20,758 nt of DNA from positions 1 to 20,758 of the forward strand of contig JNEM01011946.1 in the NCBI GenBank assembly GCA_000697335.1. The letters run 5' to 3'. Below the pieces are notes generated by a model, which was not told the DNA's origin, did not search any database, and saw only the letters and a list, made by a program, of their open reading frames with translations. The stretch is from Conidiobolus incongruus B7586. Taxonomy: Eukaryota > Entomophthoromycota > Entomophthoromycetes > Entomophthorales > Conidiobolaceae. This document shows, piece after piece, positions 1 through 10,295 of this stretch (the stretch's first letter is position 1; each line of letters opens with the position of its first letter). The translations under genes were made by a program, and so were the position numbers.

Positions 1-1718
1 TTAATAAATAAATAAAAATAAAAATATGATATAAGGGATTATATAGTTATAATTATTTGCATATTATTCTATAATATTAATTTCTGCAGATTTCATAATA
101 TTAATTAAAATTTTAATTATGAAATTATTTGAATTTTCATATTTTGAAGTTAAAATCAATAATATATAATATAATTTGATTTACATATAAGAATGATGAT
201 AATTTATATATATATATATATTTTGTTGAATATTATTTATGTTTTATTTAAATAAAATTAAAATATATTAATGTTATATATGAATAATTAATTTTTTCAT
301 TAATAATAAATTGATCATAGTTAATTTTTTTTATATGAGTTCAATATAAGTATATTAAATAAAATATAGTTTGAGTATTAAAATACTACTTTTTATTAAT
401 AAATTAATTTCATTATTATTATTATTATTATTGTATTAATTAATAAGTATATAACATAATTAATATTAAAAATCAATTAAGAATTCTATGCAATAATATA
501 ATTTATAAAAATTAAATTAATTAAAAGGTTATAAATATGATATACAAACTAAAAATAAATACTATATACTAATTTTATAAAGGCTTATATATATATATAT
601 ATCATTTATATTGTGTCTGATGATATTTAAAGTTTATATTAAAAATGCAATCAACCAGTTGTTATTAAAATGAATATTGAAATTTTAATAAGAAAGTTAA
701 TTTGTTTAAATTGATTATATTACGAGTTTATTGAAATTATTATCATTTGTATATTTAAAAGATCAGTAGTCAAAGTTAATAATAAGAAATGATTAATATT
801 TTAATCAGAAGTTTATATTGTATTATGAGATTGATACATTAATAATGTTATCATAGCATATTTATTATAAACCTGAATTTGAGTTTCAATTTTTTTTCAT
901 TTAAAGTTGTCAAAATTAACAAATATTGACCAAATGAATTTAAAATACGTAAGCATTACGTATAATAATATTTTAATATTGGATTAATAAATAAATAAAT
1001 ATATATATATATATATTTCATTGATTTAAAACTGATTCAATTCTCTGAAGGGTTCGTATTAAAAAATCAAATAAAAATTTTGATAATATAATAATTAAAT
1101 ATACTAATAATTATAATATCTCAAAAATTATTATATTTTTTTATAAATCAATTAAGATAACAATATATTAAATAGATTAATAATTATATATATATATATA
1201 TAATATGTATGTATGTTGAAAGAAAATTTAATAATCTGCTGATGTTTCTTATTGATTTGATAATTATATATTTATTAGTATTAGATAATTAAGTTAGATA
1301 ATAAAAGAATTCTAAGAATTTATTGTTTATTTATTGATATTGAAACCTATATGATAGCGTTAGGAGTGATTAAAAAATCAAATTTAAAATCATACACTAA
1401 AAAATAAAAATGAATTATATATAGTTGGAAATTTTACAAATTCTACGTGTATATTTAATATACTAATAGACTAATGCAAATTAATTTCTAATGAAAGAAA
1501 TCAAATGAATATTGCTTTACTACTTGAAAAATATTAATTCAGTATCTATAGTATTGAAAGATTTTAATTAATAATGCAGGAGAAATCAATTATTCAATTG
1601 TTATAAAGATTAATCAATTATATGAAAATTGAATGTATGTAATTAGGTGATAATAATAATTAAACTAGCAATAAACCATTGTATCATGGAATAATCGCTG
1701 AAATAGTCTGCGACTTTA
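1..1718. other. AT-rich gene-free stretch with microsatellites
   Basis: No coding region is supported here. The DNA is almost entirely A and T with stops in every frame. It holds simple repeats: (AT)n near 205-221, 585-602, 1000-1016 and 1185-1202, and (ATT)7 at 412-432. CA and TG dinucleotides are still common, unlike in the retrotransposon at 14.8-20.5 kb, so this looks like ordinary AT-biased intergenic DNA and not a hypermutated repeat. Confidence 0.7.
412..432. repeat. (ATT)7 microsatellite
   Basis: Seven uninterrupted ATT units lie in the AT-rich spacer. It is a simple sequence repeat with no evident function. Confidence 0.9.
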
Positions 1719-1895
1719 ATGGATCGATTAATCGTGTATTTCCAATACCATATGATAGAATCTTGGAGAAAAATTGCAAACCTTCATGAGAATGGATACG
1801 TTGGAATTTACAGATATTTTCAAGTGGCAAAAAATAAGTGGTCTCAAATTCCAAATCGAGATGGATTCCGTTTTTATATAAAATTTAGAAATTGA
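1719..1895 (+). CDS. Possible small ORF or exon remnant, 58 codons
   Basis: An ATG opens a 58-codon frame in an island (about 1670-1880) that is visibly less AT-rich than its surroundings. Composition is protein-like: it contains two Trp (residues 16 and 41), several Tyr, Phe and Arg, and no low-complexity run. An in-frame TAG sits 15 bases before the ATG. I do not recognise the product, I see no signal peptide or known motif, and no splice partner is obvious. It could be a small gene, an exon of a decayed gene, or chance. No function is proposed. Confidence 0.2.
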   Translation: MDRLIVYFQYHMIESWRKIANLHENGYVGIYRYFQVAKNKWSQIPNRDGFRFYIKFRN

Positions 1896-3720
1896 TGTTT
1901 TAATTTGAAAATTTCAGTTTATATGCTAGATATCAATATATGCACCCTGCAAAGAATGCCAAAAAACTTTTAATTAAAGCATTTAAATTACTTGAAATTA
2001 TTGAATAAAATAATATTAAGAGAATGTTTATTTTTTTGAATGATATATATTTAAAATTGATCAAATTTCGAGTAGATTACAATTATCAAGTGCAACAACA
2101 TCATCAAATACTTGGCAGATAAAATTATAACCATTTAATAAATTATTTTTAGAATATTATAAACACAATTAAAATTATATTGTATCAATATAATTTCATA
2201 ATAATTAAAAGTATTTTATCATCTGCAATTATATTCCTTAATTAATAGTCCCAATAAACTATTAAAAACTCACTAATGCACTAAAAAATTTAAATCATAT
2301 TGTGTTAACTTTACTAATAGTATGAGATCATTTATAAAAAAATTATTACCAATAAAAGTCACCAAAAACTCAACATTTAACCAATATAATAGCTGAACCA
2401 AATAATCAAAATATATTGAATTAAATTGGGAAATGAATAATATGTTTAGTGATCTTTAATAGAGTAATATAATTGATCTTTTTTTGAAAAACATTATCAA
2501 CTCCTGCAAATTTGTACCAAATTTAGGTTAAAATTAAAATTATGTTAAATCATAATTATTCCTATTCTAGTTCTTATTCTTATTAAAATTTTTTTGAAAT
2601 TTATCATAATTAGAAATTTAATGACGTGATATAAGTATCATTCATGATATAATTCTGAGTGATTTTGATATCTTGGTTGGTTATTAATAGATAGACTGGG
2701 TTAAGGATTTAACTGGCACCAGTGAGTATGATTATAGAATTAAATCATCCAATGCAATTTACAGTTATCAATTGCATAAATGAGTCAATTTCCTAAATAA
2801 TTTTTGATTGGCGGGAGTCAGATGACTTGACATAATTTTGTAAATTTACCAATCACCCAAATAAAATAGAATTGATTATCGATTAAATTCCTGTTGAGAA
2901 TAATGTATTGTTGTGGAATTCACCCAACATAGGTGCAATTTTCACAGAGGCGCGGCGTAATTAAGAGGTCATATTAATTCAGAATTGCTTAAATGATTTG
3001 GAAATCTGATTACTTTTTTGCAAGACAGATTTTTTTTCATTTGAAAATTACCATTAAATCGCACGATCAAAGTGAAATTTCAAAAATGATCAATATTAGC
3101 TATAATCACTTTTGTATTTTATAAGAAATTGTATATTTCAATAAATTAGTTGAAAAATTTAAGTTTTTTTATTTAAACTATATTAAATTTAATGAAAATA
3201 TATTTATTATTCAATTTGATCCAATATATTAATTATTATTTTCAATTGAATAAAATGGAAATTTTAGTACCATTTCAAATTATGATAATGTTAAAGTCAT
3301 TCAATATACTAAAAGTATTAAAAATTAGTTTAAAATGAAATTTTTATAGTGCTTTATATTCTAAGTTTTTTATTGCTTAAAATTTATATTAGTTTTAAAG
3401 ATAAATTATGATTAAAAATTAAGTCCAATTTGCCATAATGTTTTTTACTGATTCTATCATGGCTTAGAAAATCTATTAGATTTAATGAAACTTGGTGAAA
3501 AATTTTCCTTTAAGGATATTTTATATTGAAAAAAAAGGTTTGGTAGAATTTATAGTATTAATAATATCAAATTGATTAAATAACGATAAACTATTGGTTA
3601 ATCAATATTAACTCTTCATATTTGATATTTGTGAATATAGTTATAAATAAAAGTTGAAAAGATCTAAATTTAAAGTAAATTTTTTGTAACAAGTTTAGGT
3701 TGGTTCAAATAGGTGAGATT
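1896..3720. other. AT-rich gene-free stretch
   Basis: No gene is supported. Stops are dense in all frames. A stretch at about 2640-2960 is somewhat richer in G and C and contains ATTGG/CCAAT motifs (near 2810 and 2850), but I could not connect it to a coding region on either strand. It may be far-upstream regulatory DNA or old decayed sequence. Confidence 0.6.
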
Positions 3721-3721
3721 G

Positions 3722-3825
3722 TCCAATAGCTTGAATCATTCGAATTGGAACAAAGTAATGAGTTTGAGGGTGATGGGTGGAATTCATCCCTCAAAATCAA
3801 TAGTAATTTAAGCATCGACCAATCA
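3722..3825 (+). promoter_or_regulatory. CCAAT-box cluster upstream of the KRE6-like gene
   Basis: TCCAAT at 3722-3727 faces its reverse complement ATTGGA at 3744-3749, and a third CCAATCA lies at 3819-3825. They lie about 190-290 bases upstream of a TATA-like box. In fungi CCAAT motifs are bound by the Hap2/3/5 (CBC) complex; that role here is inferred from motif and position only. Confidence 0.35.
3763..3795. repeat. Hairpin-forming inverted repeat in the KRE6-like promoter
   Basis: TTTGAGGG at 3763-3770 pairs perfectly with CCCTCAAA at 3788-3795. The stem extends by TGA/TCA past one bulged T, leaving a loop of about 10 bases. It lies between the CCAAT boxes. It may be a palindromic protein-binding site or a chance hairpin, though its G/C-rich stem stands out in this AT-rich DNA. 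Confidence 0.45.
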
Positions 3826-4008
3826 AATCGCTTTTTCAACTATCAATTAGCACCAAATCTTATGCTACATCCCCTCAATTAGTAAAAGTGCAACTGAATA
3901 AGTGCAAATTTCCAGGTGAATTTAGTGATTCATACACAATTTTCCCAATGTGGAGATGTTAATTATTAGAAGGTTAAATCTGACATAGTAGTAAGTTTCA
4001 GTATTTGG

Positions 4009-4016
4009 TATATAAA
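4009..4016 (+). promoter_or_regulatory. TATA box of the KRE6-like gene
   Basis: TATATAAA is followed directly by a pyrimidine-rich stretch (4017-4027), an arrangement common at fungal core promoters. It lies 450 bases upstream of the ATG, implying a long 5' leader of up to about 400 nt, or a leader intron that I could not define. Confidence 0.45.
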
Positions 4017-4465
4017 CCCTCTTTCCCTAGAGTTTTCTAGGAGTTTGAATTGAATATCCGATTTTTAACTTTGCCTCATTTCAAGTGCGCTTATCTATCT
4101 ATTTATCTTTTATATTTTTAATCTCTCAGCTTCATTTTCGTCTTCAATATTGTGGACGAATTGAAAAATCTAATAGTGTTGGGGAAGAGTTTAGGAACAC
4201 TATACCAAAATATTTTAGTTTATTCAAATTCAACTCATTTTCATTTTATCCTAAGTGGGAAAACTATCATAATTTAAATTAACTGAAGTGAAGCGTTGTA
4301 TCCAAGTTCTTATCATCTTGAGTTTAATTCAATCGCTTTGATCTTTTAATTTATTCATCCTTTTCTCTGTTGTTATTCTATTAGTACCTTAAGTGTACTG
4401 TATTGTTTATTTTTTTTTTACCTTTTAATTATTATTACTATTATTTTGTTGTATAATTTATTAAA

Positions 4466-6035
4466 ATGAAACCTACAACGCAAGACGGTTATCGTATTCA
4501 CTCTCAACCTCCTAGTCTCAGATCCAACCATACCACCACTTCTCGCGGGAAAGAAAAAAACAAAAGAGGAGACGATGAAGATCGTCGCTTCAGTACAAGG
4601 TGCTTTTGCACTATCTTTCTCTTCAGTATGATCTTTGTTACCATCATTGGTCTCCTCGTAGTTATTCCTCTAGTCTCTCATATTATTAGCGTCATGCACC
4701 AAAAGAATCAAAATGGTGATGCTGGTTTTATAGACACAAGTGTTCCAAGGAGGAGTTGGGATCTTATCGACCCAAACACTCCTAAAGAATTTAGAAAGGT
4801 CATGTCGAGTAATAATGAAGAATTTGAACTAGTATTTAGCGATGAGTTCAATGAAAATGGTCGCAGATTCGGGAAAGGACAAGATCCATTCTGGTAAGTT
4901 TTTCTGCATATAAATAATGCATCTTATACTCATTCATCATTATAGGGAAGCTGTTGATTTATGGTACGAATCCACACAGGATTTGGAATACTATCATCCT
5001 GATCAGATCACTACCAAGGACGGTAAATTGGTTATCACTTTAGAAGATAAACCAGTTGGAGATTTGCCATACACTAGTGGTATGCTTCAAAGCTGGAATA
5101 AATTATGTTTCCAAGGTGGTCGTCTTGAAGTAAGTGTCAGTTTGCCTGGTTCCCCCAGAATATCAGGCTTGTGGCCTGGTGCTTGGACGTTAGGAAATCT
5201 AGCCAGAGCTGGTTATAAAGCCACTACTGATGGTATCTGGCCTTATTCATACGACGAATGCGATGCTGGTGTTGCGCCTAATCAAACTTTGCCAGATTTA
5301 TCCGACCTTCCCGGTCAAAGGTTGAATAAATGTGTGTGCAAAGATCAAGACCATCCCAATCCTGGTCACGGTCGTGGTGCTCCAGAAATCGACTTGATTG
5401 AAGCAACCGCTCACCCCTCTGGTGCAGAAGTATCGCAATCGCTTCAAGTTGCTCCCTTCGATGCTAGAGGCAAAGGCGATGGACCCCAAGCCAACTTAGG
5501 GGAAACTATTATCTATGATCCTAACAAGACCGGGCACAATCCTTATCAAGGATCCAAACTTCAGCAATGTGTCTCAGCTTTGACCAAACTTCCAGAAGAT
5601 ATTTACGAAGGAAATAGCTATAAAACTTTTGCAATCGAGTACGAAATGGGCGATGATGGGTACATTCACTGGTTTGTTGGTGACGATAAGACATGGACGG
5701 TGAAGGCTGATGCTATCGGTCCCAACAAAGAAAGTAAAGTTGGACGTCGTCTCATCCCTGAAGAACCCATGTACATCATTCTCAACCTTGCTATTTCCAA
5801 ATCTTTCGACAAAAATCTTGATCCCAGCAAGCTTACTTTCCCAGCCAAATACTACATCGACTACGTCCGCCTTTACCAACATCCCGACCGTAAGAAGGTA
5901 GACTGCAGCCCCAAGTCTCATCCCACTAAGGAATATATTGAACAGCACAGGAAAGCCTACTACAATAAGAATTTCACGAGCTGGACGGGAGCAGGATACA
6001 AGGCACCTAAATATGATATCAACGGAAAGTGCTAG
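4466..6035 (+). CDS. KRE6/SKN1-like GH16 beta-glucan synthesis protein
   Basis: Two exons, 4466-4893 and 4946-6035, encode 505 residues. The 52-nt intron (GTAAGT...TATAG) splits a Trp codon in phase 2. The layout is that of a type II membrane protein: a cytosolic tail rich in Ser, Lys and Arg (residues 1-45), one hydrophobic anchor (about 46-76), then a lumenal GH16 (SKN1-type) domain from about 120 to the end. The catalytic box EIDLIE lies at residues 290-295, with Glu290 and Glu295 as expected nucleophile and acid/base. Upstream LWPGAWTLGN and downstream YYIDYVRLYQ blocks are typical of the family. Kre6 and Skn1 work in the ER/Golgi and are needed for beta-1,6-glucan in the cell wall; whether they hydrolyse or transglycosylate is debated. 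At 505 residues it is shorter than yeast Kre6 (about 720), mainly through a short cytosolic tail. An in-frame TAA at 4454 supports this start. The TAG stop follows NGKC. Confidence 0.93.
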
Positions 6036-6143
6036 CCACCACCATAAAAATCCACTAGAAATATATATTATTCAATCGAATTGAACTAATTAATCTTATC
6101 CATTCATCCGCAATTCCATACCACCACCTCACCAACAAACTTT

Positions 6144-6149
6144 AATAAA
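6144..6149 (+). terminator. Poly(A) signal-like AATAAA of the KRE6-like gene
   Basis: AATAAA lies about 108 bases after the stop codon in a C/A-rich trailer. Position fits a cleavage and polyadenylation signal, but such hexamers are frequent by chance in AT-rich DNA. Confidence 0.35.
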
Positions 6150-6220
6150 TAGCCATATTTTATTTAACAAAAACACTCATTCAACTGTCTAAAATCATGT
6201 CTATCTAATCGGTAATACTT

Positions 6221-6345
6221 CAGGGGGAGGAAGGGTGACCCAATGTCATTTAATTTCCAGGAGACTTGGGTGGGCTAAAATTTGTTTATTTAGCACACAT
6301 GGTCATATTACATAAAGTCCCAACTGTCACCCTCCCATTTTCCTG
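6221..6345. repeat. Imperfect long inverted repeat in intergenic DNA
   Basis: The left arm (6221-6239) reads CAGG, five bases, then GAAGGGTGAC. The reverse complement of the right arm (6326-6345) reads CAGG, five bases, then GGGAGGGTGAC. The core AGGGTGAC/GTCACCCT pairs perfectly, with flanking matches. The 86-base loop holds no ORF. The block is richer in G and C than its surroundings. It could be a trailer hairpin of the KRE6-like mRNA, a tiny non-autonomous element, or a decayed remnant. Confidence 0.4.
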
Positions 6346-6349
6346 ATGT

Positions 6350-7306
6350 GCCATTCTCCTATCCCTTACTATCAAAGTTTCTAAATCGGCATCCCAACAG
6401 AATTCTGAATGCAAGTAATTGGATTATCACTTATTTACTTTTGTTTTTATCGTTCTTTATTTTACTGATGCTCTCAATTACACCACAGTAGTAATGATCA
6501 TACTAACACAAAATGATTAATTTTTGAGTGACTATTATTACATAGAACCACCAAGAACTTGATGTAGTGGAGTATTGAATTATAGTTTTAGCCCAATTGC
6601 ATACGGATTAAATTCTAATCAAACTCCTTACATTTAATATTGTTGTACATAATTCTAAATTACAAAGTTTTCACCCCCTTTCTTAAACAATTTTTTTAAT
6701 ATAATATTATAATTTGTTTTAATTTCACAATATAATAATAATAATATCAATTTTTTAAGAAAAAAGAATATTTACAATTATAATAACTTATTAGAATTAT
6801 TCGTATACCAATGTTAAATTCTTATTTTTTTATCATCAAATTTATGTTAAACTGATATTAATAATAATGAATCACAATAACTGGATTATAGAACAGATAG
6901 TTGGATAGACTGGAATTTAAGTAGTACAAATTTATCTTATCAAAATATCTGTTTTCTTTTACTGGATACCAATAGTATTAAATTGATATAAAAGTTAATT
7001 AAGTTAACAATTTTTTTAATATTAATAATCAAATGATAATAATTTGCAAATTTTAAATATATAATGAATTTAAATTGGATAAAATATTTTAATTTGACCA
7101 AAATTTTATTAAATTATATTATCAAATTTGATAGCAAATGAAATACTTTAAAGTTTGTTGATAAATAAGATATTCAGAAATTATTGATTTTATTTTACTT
7201 TATATTCTAACATTGTAACGTCCAAATTTGCCAATATCTAGAAAAGTTAATATTTAACTGATGAATCGGTAAAATTCATAGACATAATGATGATTTTCAA
7301 TTATAT
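6350..7306. other. AT-rich intergenic stretch
   Basis: No gene, RNA or clear repeat is seen. A short less AT-rich part runs on from the inverted repeat to about 6420, then the DNA returns to strong AT bias with stops in all frames. Confidence 0.6.
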
Positions 7307-7544
7307 TGTCACGGGTCAGAAGACCCGTTCGACCCTCACATTTCCATCTGTAAAGTGATAAACAAATACACCCGACATTCGGAATGAATCATTTCATCCA
7401 ACGGCTTGTTCGAAAACCAGAATGACACGTCACACAACCATAAATATTCCAACTACAACCAAGTTGTCACGTCGGTCCTCATCCTAGAGTATTGCGTTAC
7501 AATCTAGATAAAACAATAAACTATCCCCTTTATAACATCTAACA
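7307..7544. mobile_element. LTR-like fragment (LTR retrotransposon fossil)
   Basis: The block opens with TGTCACGGGTC, whose ACGGGTC (7311-7317) forms a hairpin with GACCCGT (7322-7328). It runs through a TATA-like TTTATAA and reaches TAACA at 7544. A TG...CA outline of about 240 bases with a hairpin at the start resembles fungal Ty3/Gypsy LTRs. The following GGCGC-rich bases (7545-7565) could be remains of internal sequence, and similar composition continues to about 7609. I found no second LTR, no target duplication and no coding remains, so it is a fragment and not a whole element. It keeps CA, TG and CG dinucleotides, so it looks younger than, or spared the decay of, the element at 14.8 kb. 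Orientation is unclear. Confidence 0.4.
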
Positions 7545-7609
7545 GGCGCTGTCCCAGAAGACAACTATTTTACTTATTTATTAGATACCTGACTTCCTAG
7601 CTAGTGCCA

Positions 7610-7964
7610 ATTGTAAAAATAAATATATTAATGTATACTATTAAAAAAGGATTAAGTCTAATTAATTATTAAAATTTTATTTTGTTAAATTTTAAAGATT
7701 CAACTATAAATCATAATTATTTCATCAAAGTTTTTATTGATGTTGGTTAAAGAGTTAAATTTTTTGAATTATTCAGTAATAATAATAATAATAATAATAA
7801 TAAGAAATAAATTGATGAAGTTCTTATTACAAATGATTAAAATTTATATTTAATCAATTACAAATGTCAATTAATTTCTTAAATTTTCAAAATCCCAAAA
7901 TTGTTTCAAATCTTATTAATTATTATTTGAATAATGACAACTAAGTCACTAATATTGAAAAGCA
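7610..7964. other. AT-rich spacer upstream of the amidohydrolase locus
   Basis: Presumed promoter region of the broken amidohydrolase gene. It is AT-rich and includes a (TAA)9 run at 7777-7803. No convincing TATA or CCAAT element stands out. Confidence 0.5.
7777..7803. repeat. (TAA)9 microsatellite
   Basis: Nine uninterrupted TAA units lie about 160 bases upstream of the amidohydrolase start codon. Confidence 0.9.
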
Positions 7965-10203
7965 ATGACGCATTTCAGATCACGCAAAAAAGCCAAATCA
8001 GAAAATTCTAATATTGACGAATTAGAAACTAAGTTCAAAGATGAAGTAATATACCAATCAACAAACCGATGAATAACCTGATCTAAAAATATTTTAGACA
8101 AAGCCCAAACTTCATCCAACTTTGATCAAAGATTGGAAATTTATCAAAGCCTGCATCCTACTAGCAATCATCTTCATATTCTATCGAAATGCCAAGCAAC
8201 TATTATAAAATCATTAAACATATTCACAGCTCATTATTAGAACTACTAGATTAAGTGACAACAAAGTCACAAACCACTACAGTTCCGGAAAGCCTTCCAT
8301 ATTCTCCAAGAAGCAATCGTCACGTTATATTTTCTACAATGGTAATATTGTAACTGTGAAAGGCGATCCAGATCAATAGTATCATGAAGCAATTGCTGTA
8401 AAGGATGGAGTAATTGTAGGTGGTGGTGAACGAAAGGAGTTGTTCGATCAATTCAGCAGATTTATGGTAACTGCTTTGTTTTAATAATGCCATATTGGTA
8501 GTGATATTGACAATGACTAGAAATACGATTTCAAAGGTCATAATCTGATCCCTGGGATTATTGACTCTCACAGCGTAAGTTTCAAATCACTTCGATCACC
8601 AATACTAATCCAAGTTTAGCATCTTTTGATGTGAGGCCGTCAACTGAACCAAGTGAATCTATTCGATTCCAAATCCATTTATGGTAATTCCTCACATAAC
8701 ACCCAACACATATATCTAATTCTGTTAGAGATCCGCCGCAAAATTCTAAAACATGAACACAAAAACAAGGGTAAAAGAACTTGGTTAAGAGGGTATGGCT
8801 GGGATCAGAACGAGTGGGCAAGTGCAGAATTCCCAACCTCCAAAGACTTGAAATTCAACAACCATTTGGACAAGCACGTTGTTCTGTTAACGCGCAAGGA
8901 TTTCCACGCACTTTGGCTCAATGCGAAAGGTGTGGATTATGTATTAGAAAAGATACCAGAGATGAAGGATCCCGACTATAAGATTGACGGTGGTGAAATT
9001 ATCAGATTCGAAGATGGGACACTCACAGGAGTATTTTTGGATAATGCTATGGATGCCGTGCAGAGATTGGCGCCTGTTTCAACTGTGGAGGAGGAGATCG
9101 AGAGTTGGAATATGGTGAGTGATGAGATGCTCGGCTACGGGATGACTGCAACCCACGATGCAGGAAGTTCGCCCGAGGAGATTGAGTTTTACAAAGGGAG
9201 ACTTGAAGCTGGCGATTTTAATATCAGACTTTATGCAATGGCTCTTTGTAGTTGGGGTGTCTATGACAGGTGTAACGATTTGACAGATCAGTTGGAGGAT
9301 GGCATTGGTGGATCCAAGCTCTTGTAAGGAGGGTCAAGTTGATTGGTGATGGCGCTTTAGGATCGTGGGGTGCTGTGATGATTGAACCTTACGACGATAA
9401 TCCAACGACTTCGGGTTTCTTGCTTACCTCATCTGAATATTTGGAAGCGACAATGAAACAACTGATCAAACGTGGCTGGCAAGTGAATGTCCATTGCATT
9501 GGCGATCTCTGTACTCGTGAAGTGCTTCGCCACTTTGAAACTATCTACAAAGAACTGAATATCACAGACAATTCCCAGCTCAGAAACCGCATTGAGCATG
9601 CCCAATTCATCTCACCCGAAGACATTATCCGTATGGCCAATTCGAAAATCATTCCAAGCATGCAACCCATGTACCCAACCTCCGACATGGGATATTGTGC
9701 GTCGCGCTTGGGCGACCACTGCGCTAACAGCTACAGGTGGGAGATCTTATTGAACGGGGTTGGCAGAATCGCACTCGGGAGCGATTTTCCAGTGGAGACG
9801 ATCAACCCTTGGGAGGGTATTTACAGTGCAGTCACTCGATTGGACCACGCTAGTAATTCGGTAAGTTACTAATCTTTTTCACGTTTCAAATCACTGATCT
9901 TTTTAGCCTCAAGGCCCTGGTGGCTGATACCCCAAGGAGAGACTCAAACGCGAAGAAGTGCTCAAAGGCTTCACCATTGATGCAGCTTACGCAGGATTTA
10001 TGGATCATTTGGTAATCTTTCATTCACTTATCATCTTACAGGTACTGACATACATTTAGATTGGCAGTTTAGCAGTTGGCAAATTGGCCGATTTCGCCAT
10101 TCTACTCTACAATCCATTGAACTGTACACTTGAACAACTGTTGACAACCCGTGTCAAAACTACTTTAGTTGGAGGTAAAATTGTTTATGGTGAATTGCCT
10201 TAA
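7965..10203 (+). pseudogene. Broken membrane-anchored amidohydrolase (YtcJ/AepA-like)
   Basis: Seven exons can be followed: 7965-8045, 8098-8466, 8521-8574, 8620-8683, 8729-9860, 9907-10011, 10060-10203. The six introns of 45-54 nt all keep GT...AG ends. The product would be an amidohydrolase-3 family metal-dependent hydrolase: a charged N-terminus, a hydrophobic anchor encoded near 8135-8185, the N-terminal strand FYNGNIVTV, then LIPGIIDSHSH with the metal-binding His pair split by an intron. VKLIGDGALGSWGA, VNVHCIGD, RIEHAQ and ALGSDFPVE follow, and the C-terminal blocks end in VGGKIVYG. It is broken: in-frame TAA at 8206 and 8215, TAG at 8377, TGA at 8632 and 9925, and a one-base loss of frame near 9320-9330 just before VKLIGDG. 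The TGA at 9925 replaces the Trp usual in GPGGWYP. The two TAA codons might instead lie in a GC-AG intron (8191-8229). The substrate of this family in fungi is not established. Confidence 0.85.
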
Positions 10204-10295
10204 TTTTTTAATTTATTTTTTTTATACAAATAAAATTTTCATGATTTTTGGAATTAAGAAATTAAAAATTATGATAAAAAAGATAATAAAATTTA
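10204..10295. other. Short convergent intergenic spacer
   Basis: Only 92 bases separate the stop of the amidohydrolase locus from the stop of the VPS68-like gene on the other strand. The spacer is A/T-only over long runs and must hold both 3' ends. Poly(A) signals cannot be told apart from background, and the transcripts probably overlap. Confidence 0.6.

Noticed and set aside
3690-3780. GGTTCAAAT motif resembling a tRNA B box
   Set aside because: No matching A box, acceptor stem or cloverleaf could be drawn around it. No other tRNA-like T-loop was found on either strand.
4085-4282. 65-codon frame upstream of the KRE6-like gene
   Set aside because: It opens with GTG and not ATG, lies between the TATA box and the KRE6 start, and has no recognisable domain. 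It is better read as 5' leader.
5298-5948. Antisense and offset frames inside the KRE6-like second exon
   Set aside because: They are opposite or shifted relative to a well-conserved GH16 domain and resemble nothing known.
7307-7609. Reading the GC-richer block as a solo LTR with target duplications
   Set aside because: Neither plausible right end (7544 or 7609) gives a five-base match to the bases before 7307, so only an LTR-like fragment is claimed.
8320-8836. Two minus-strand open frames of 83 and 84 codons
   Set aside because: They lie antisense to exons and introns of the amidohydrolase locus, cross its splice sites and show no domain. They are shadows.
7965-10203. A reassigned stop codon (alternative nuclear genetic code) to explain the amidohydrolase stops
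   Set aside because: TAA, TAG and TGA all occur in frame in this locus, one frame break also exists, and KRE6 (TAG), VPS68 and ERG24 (TAA) end at these codons exactly where their families end.
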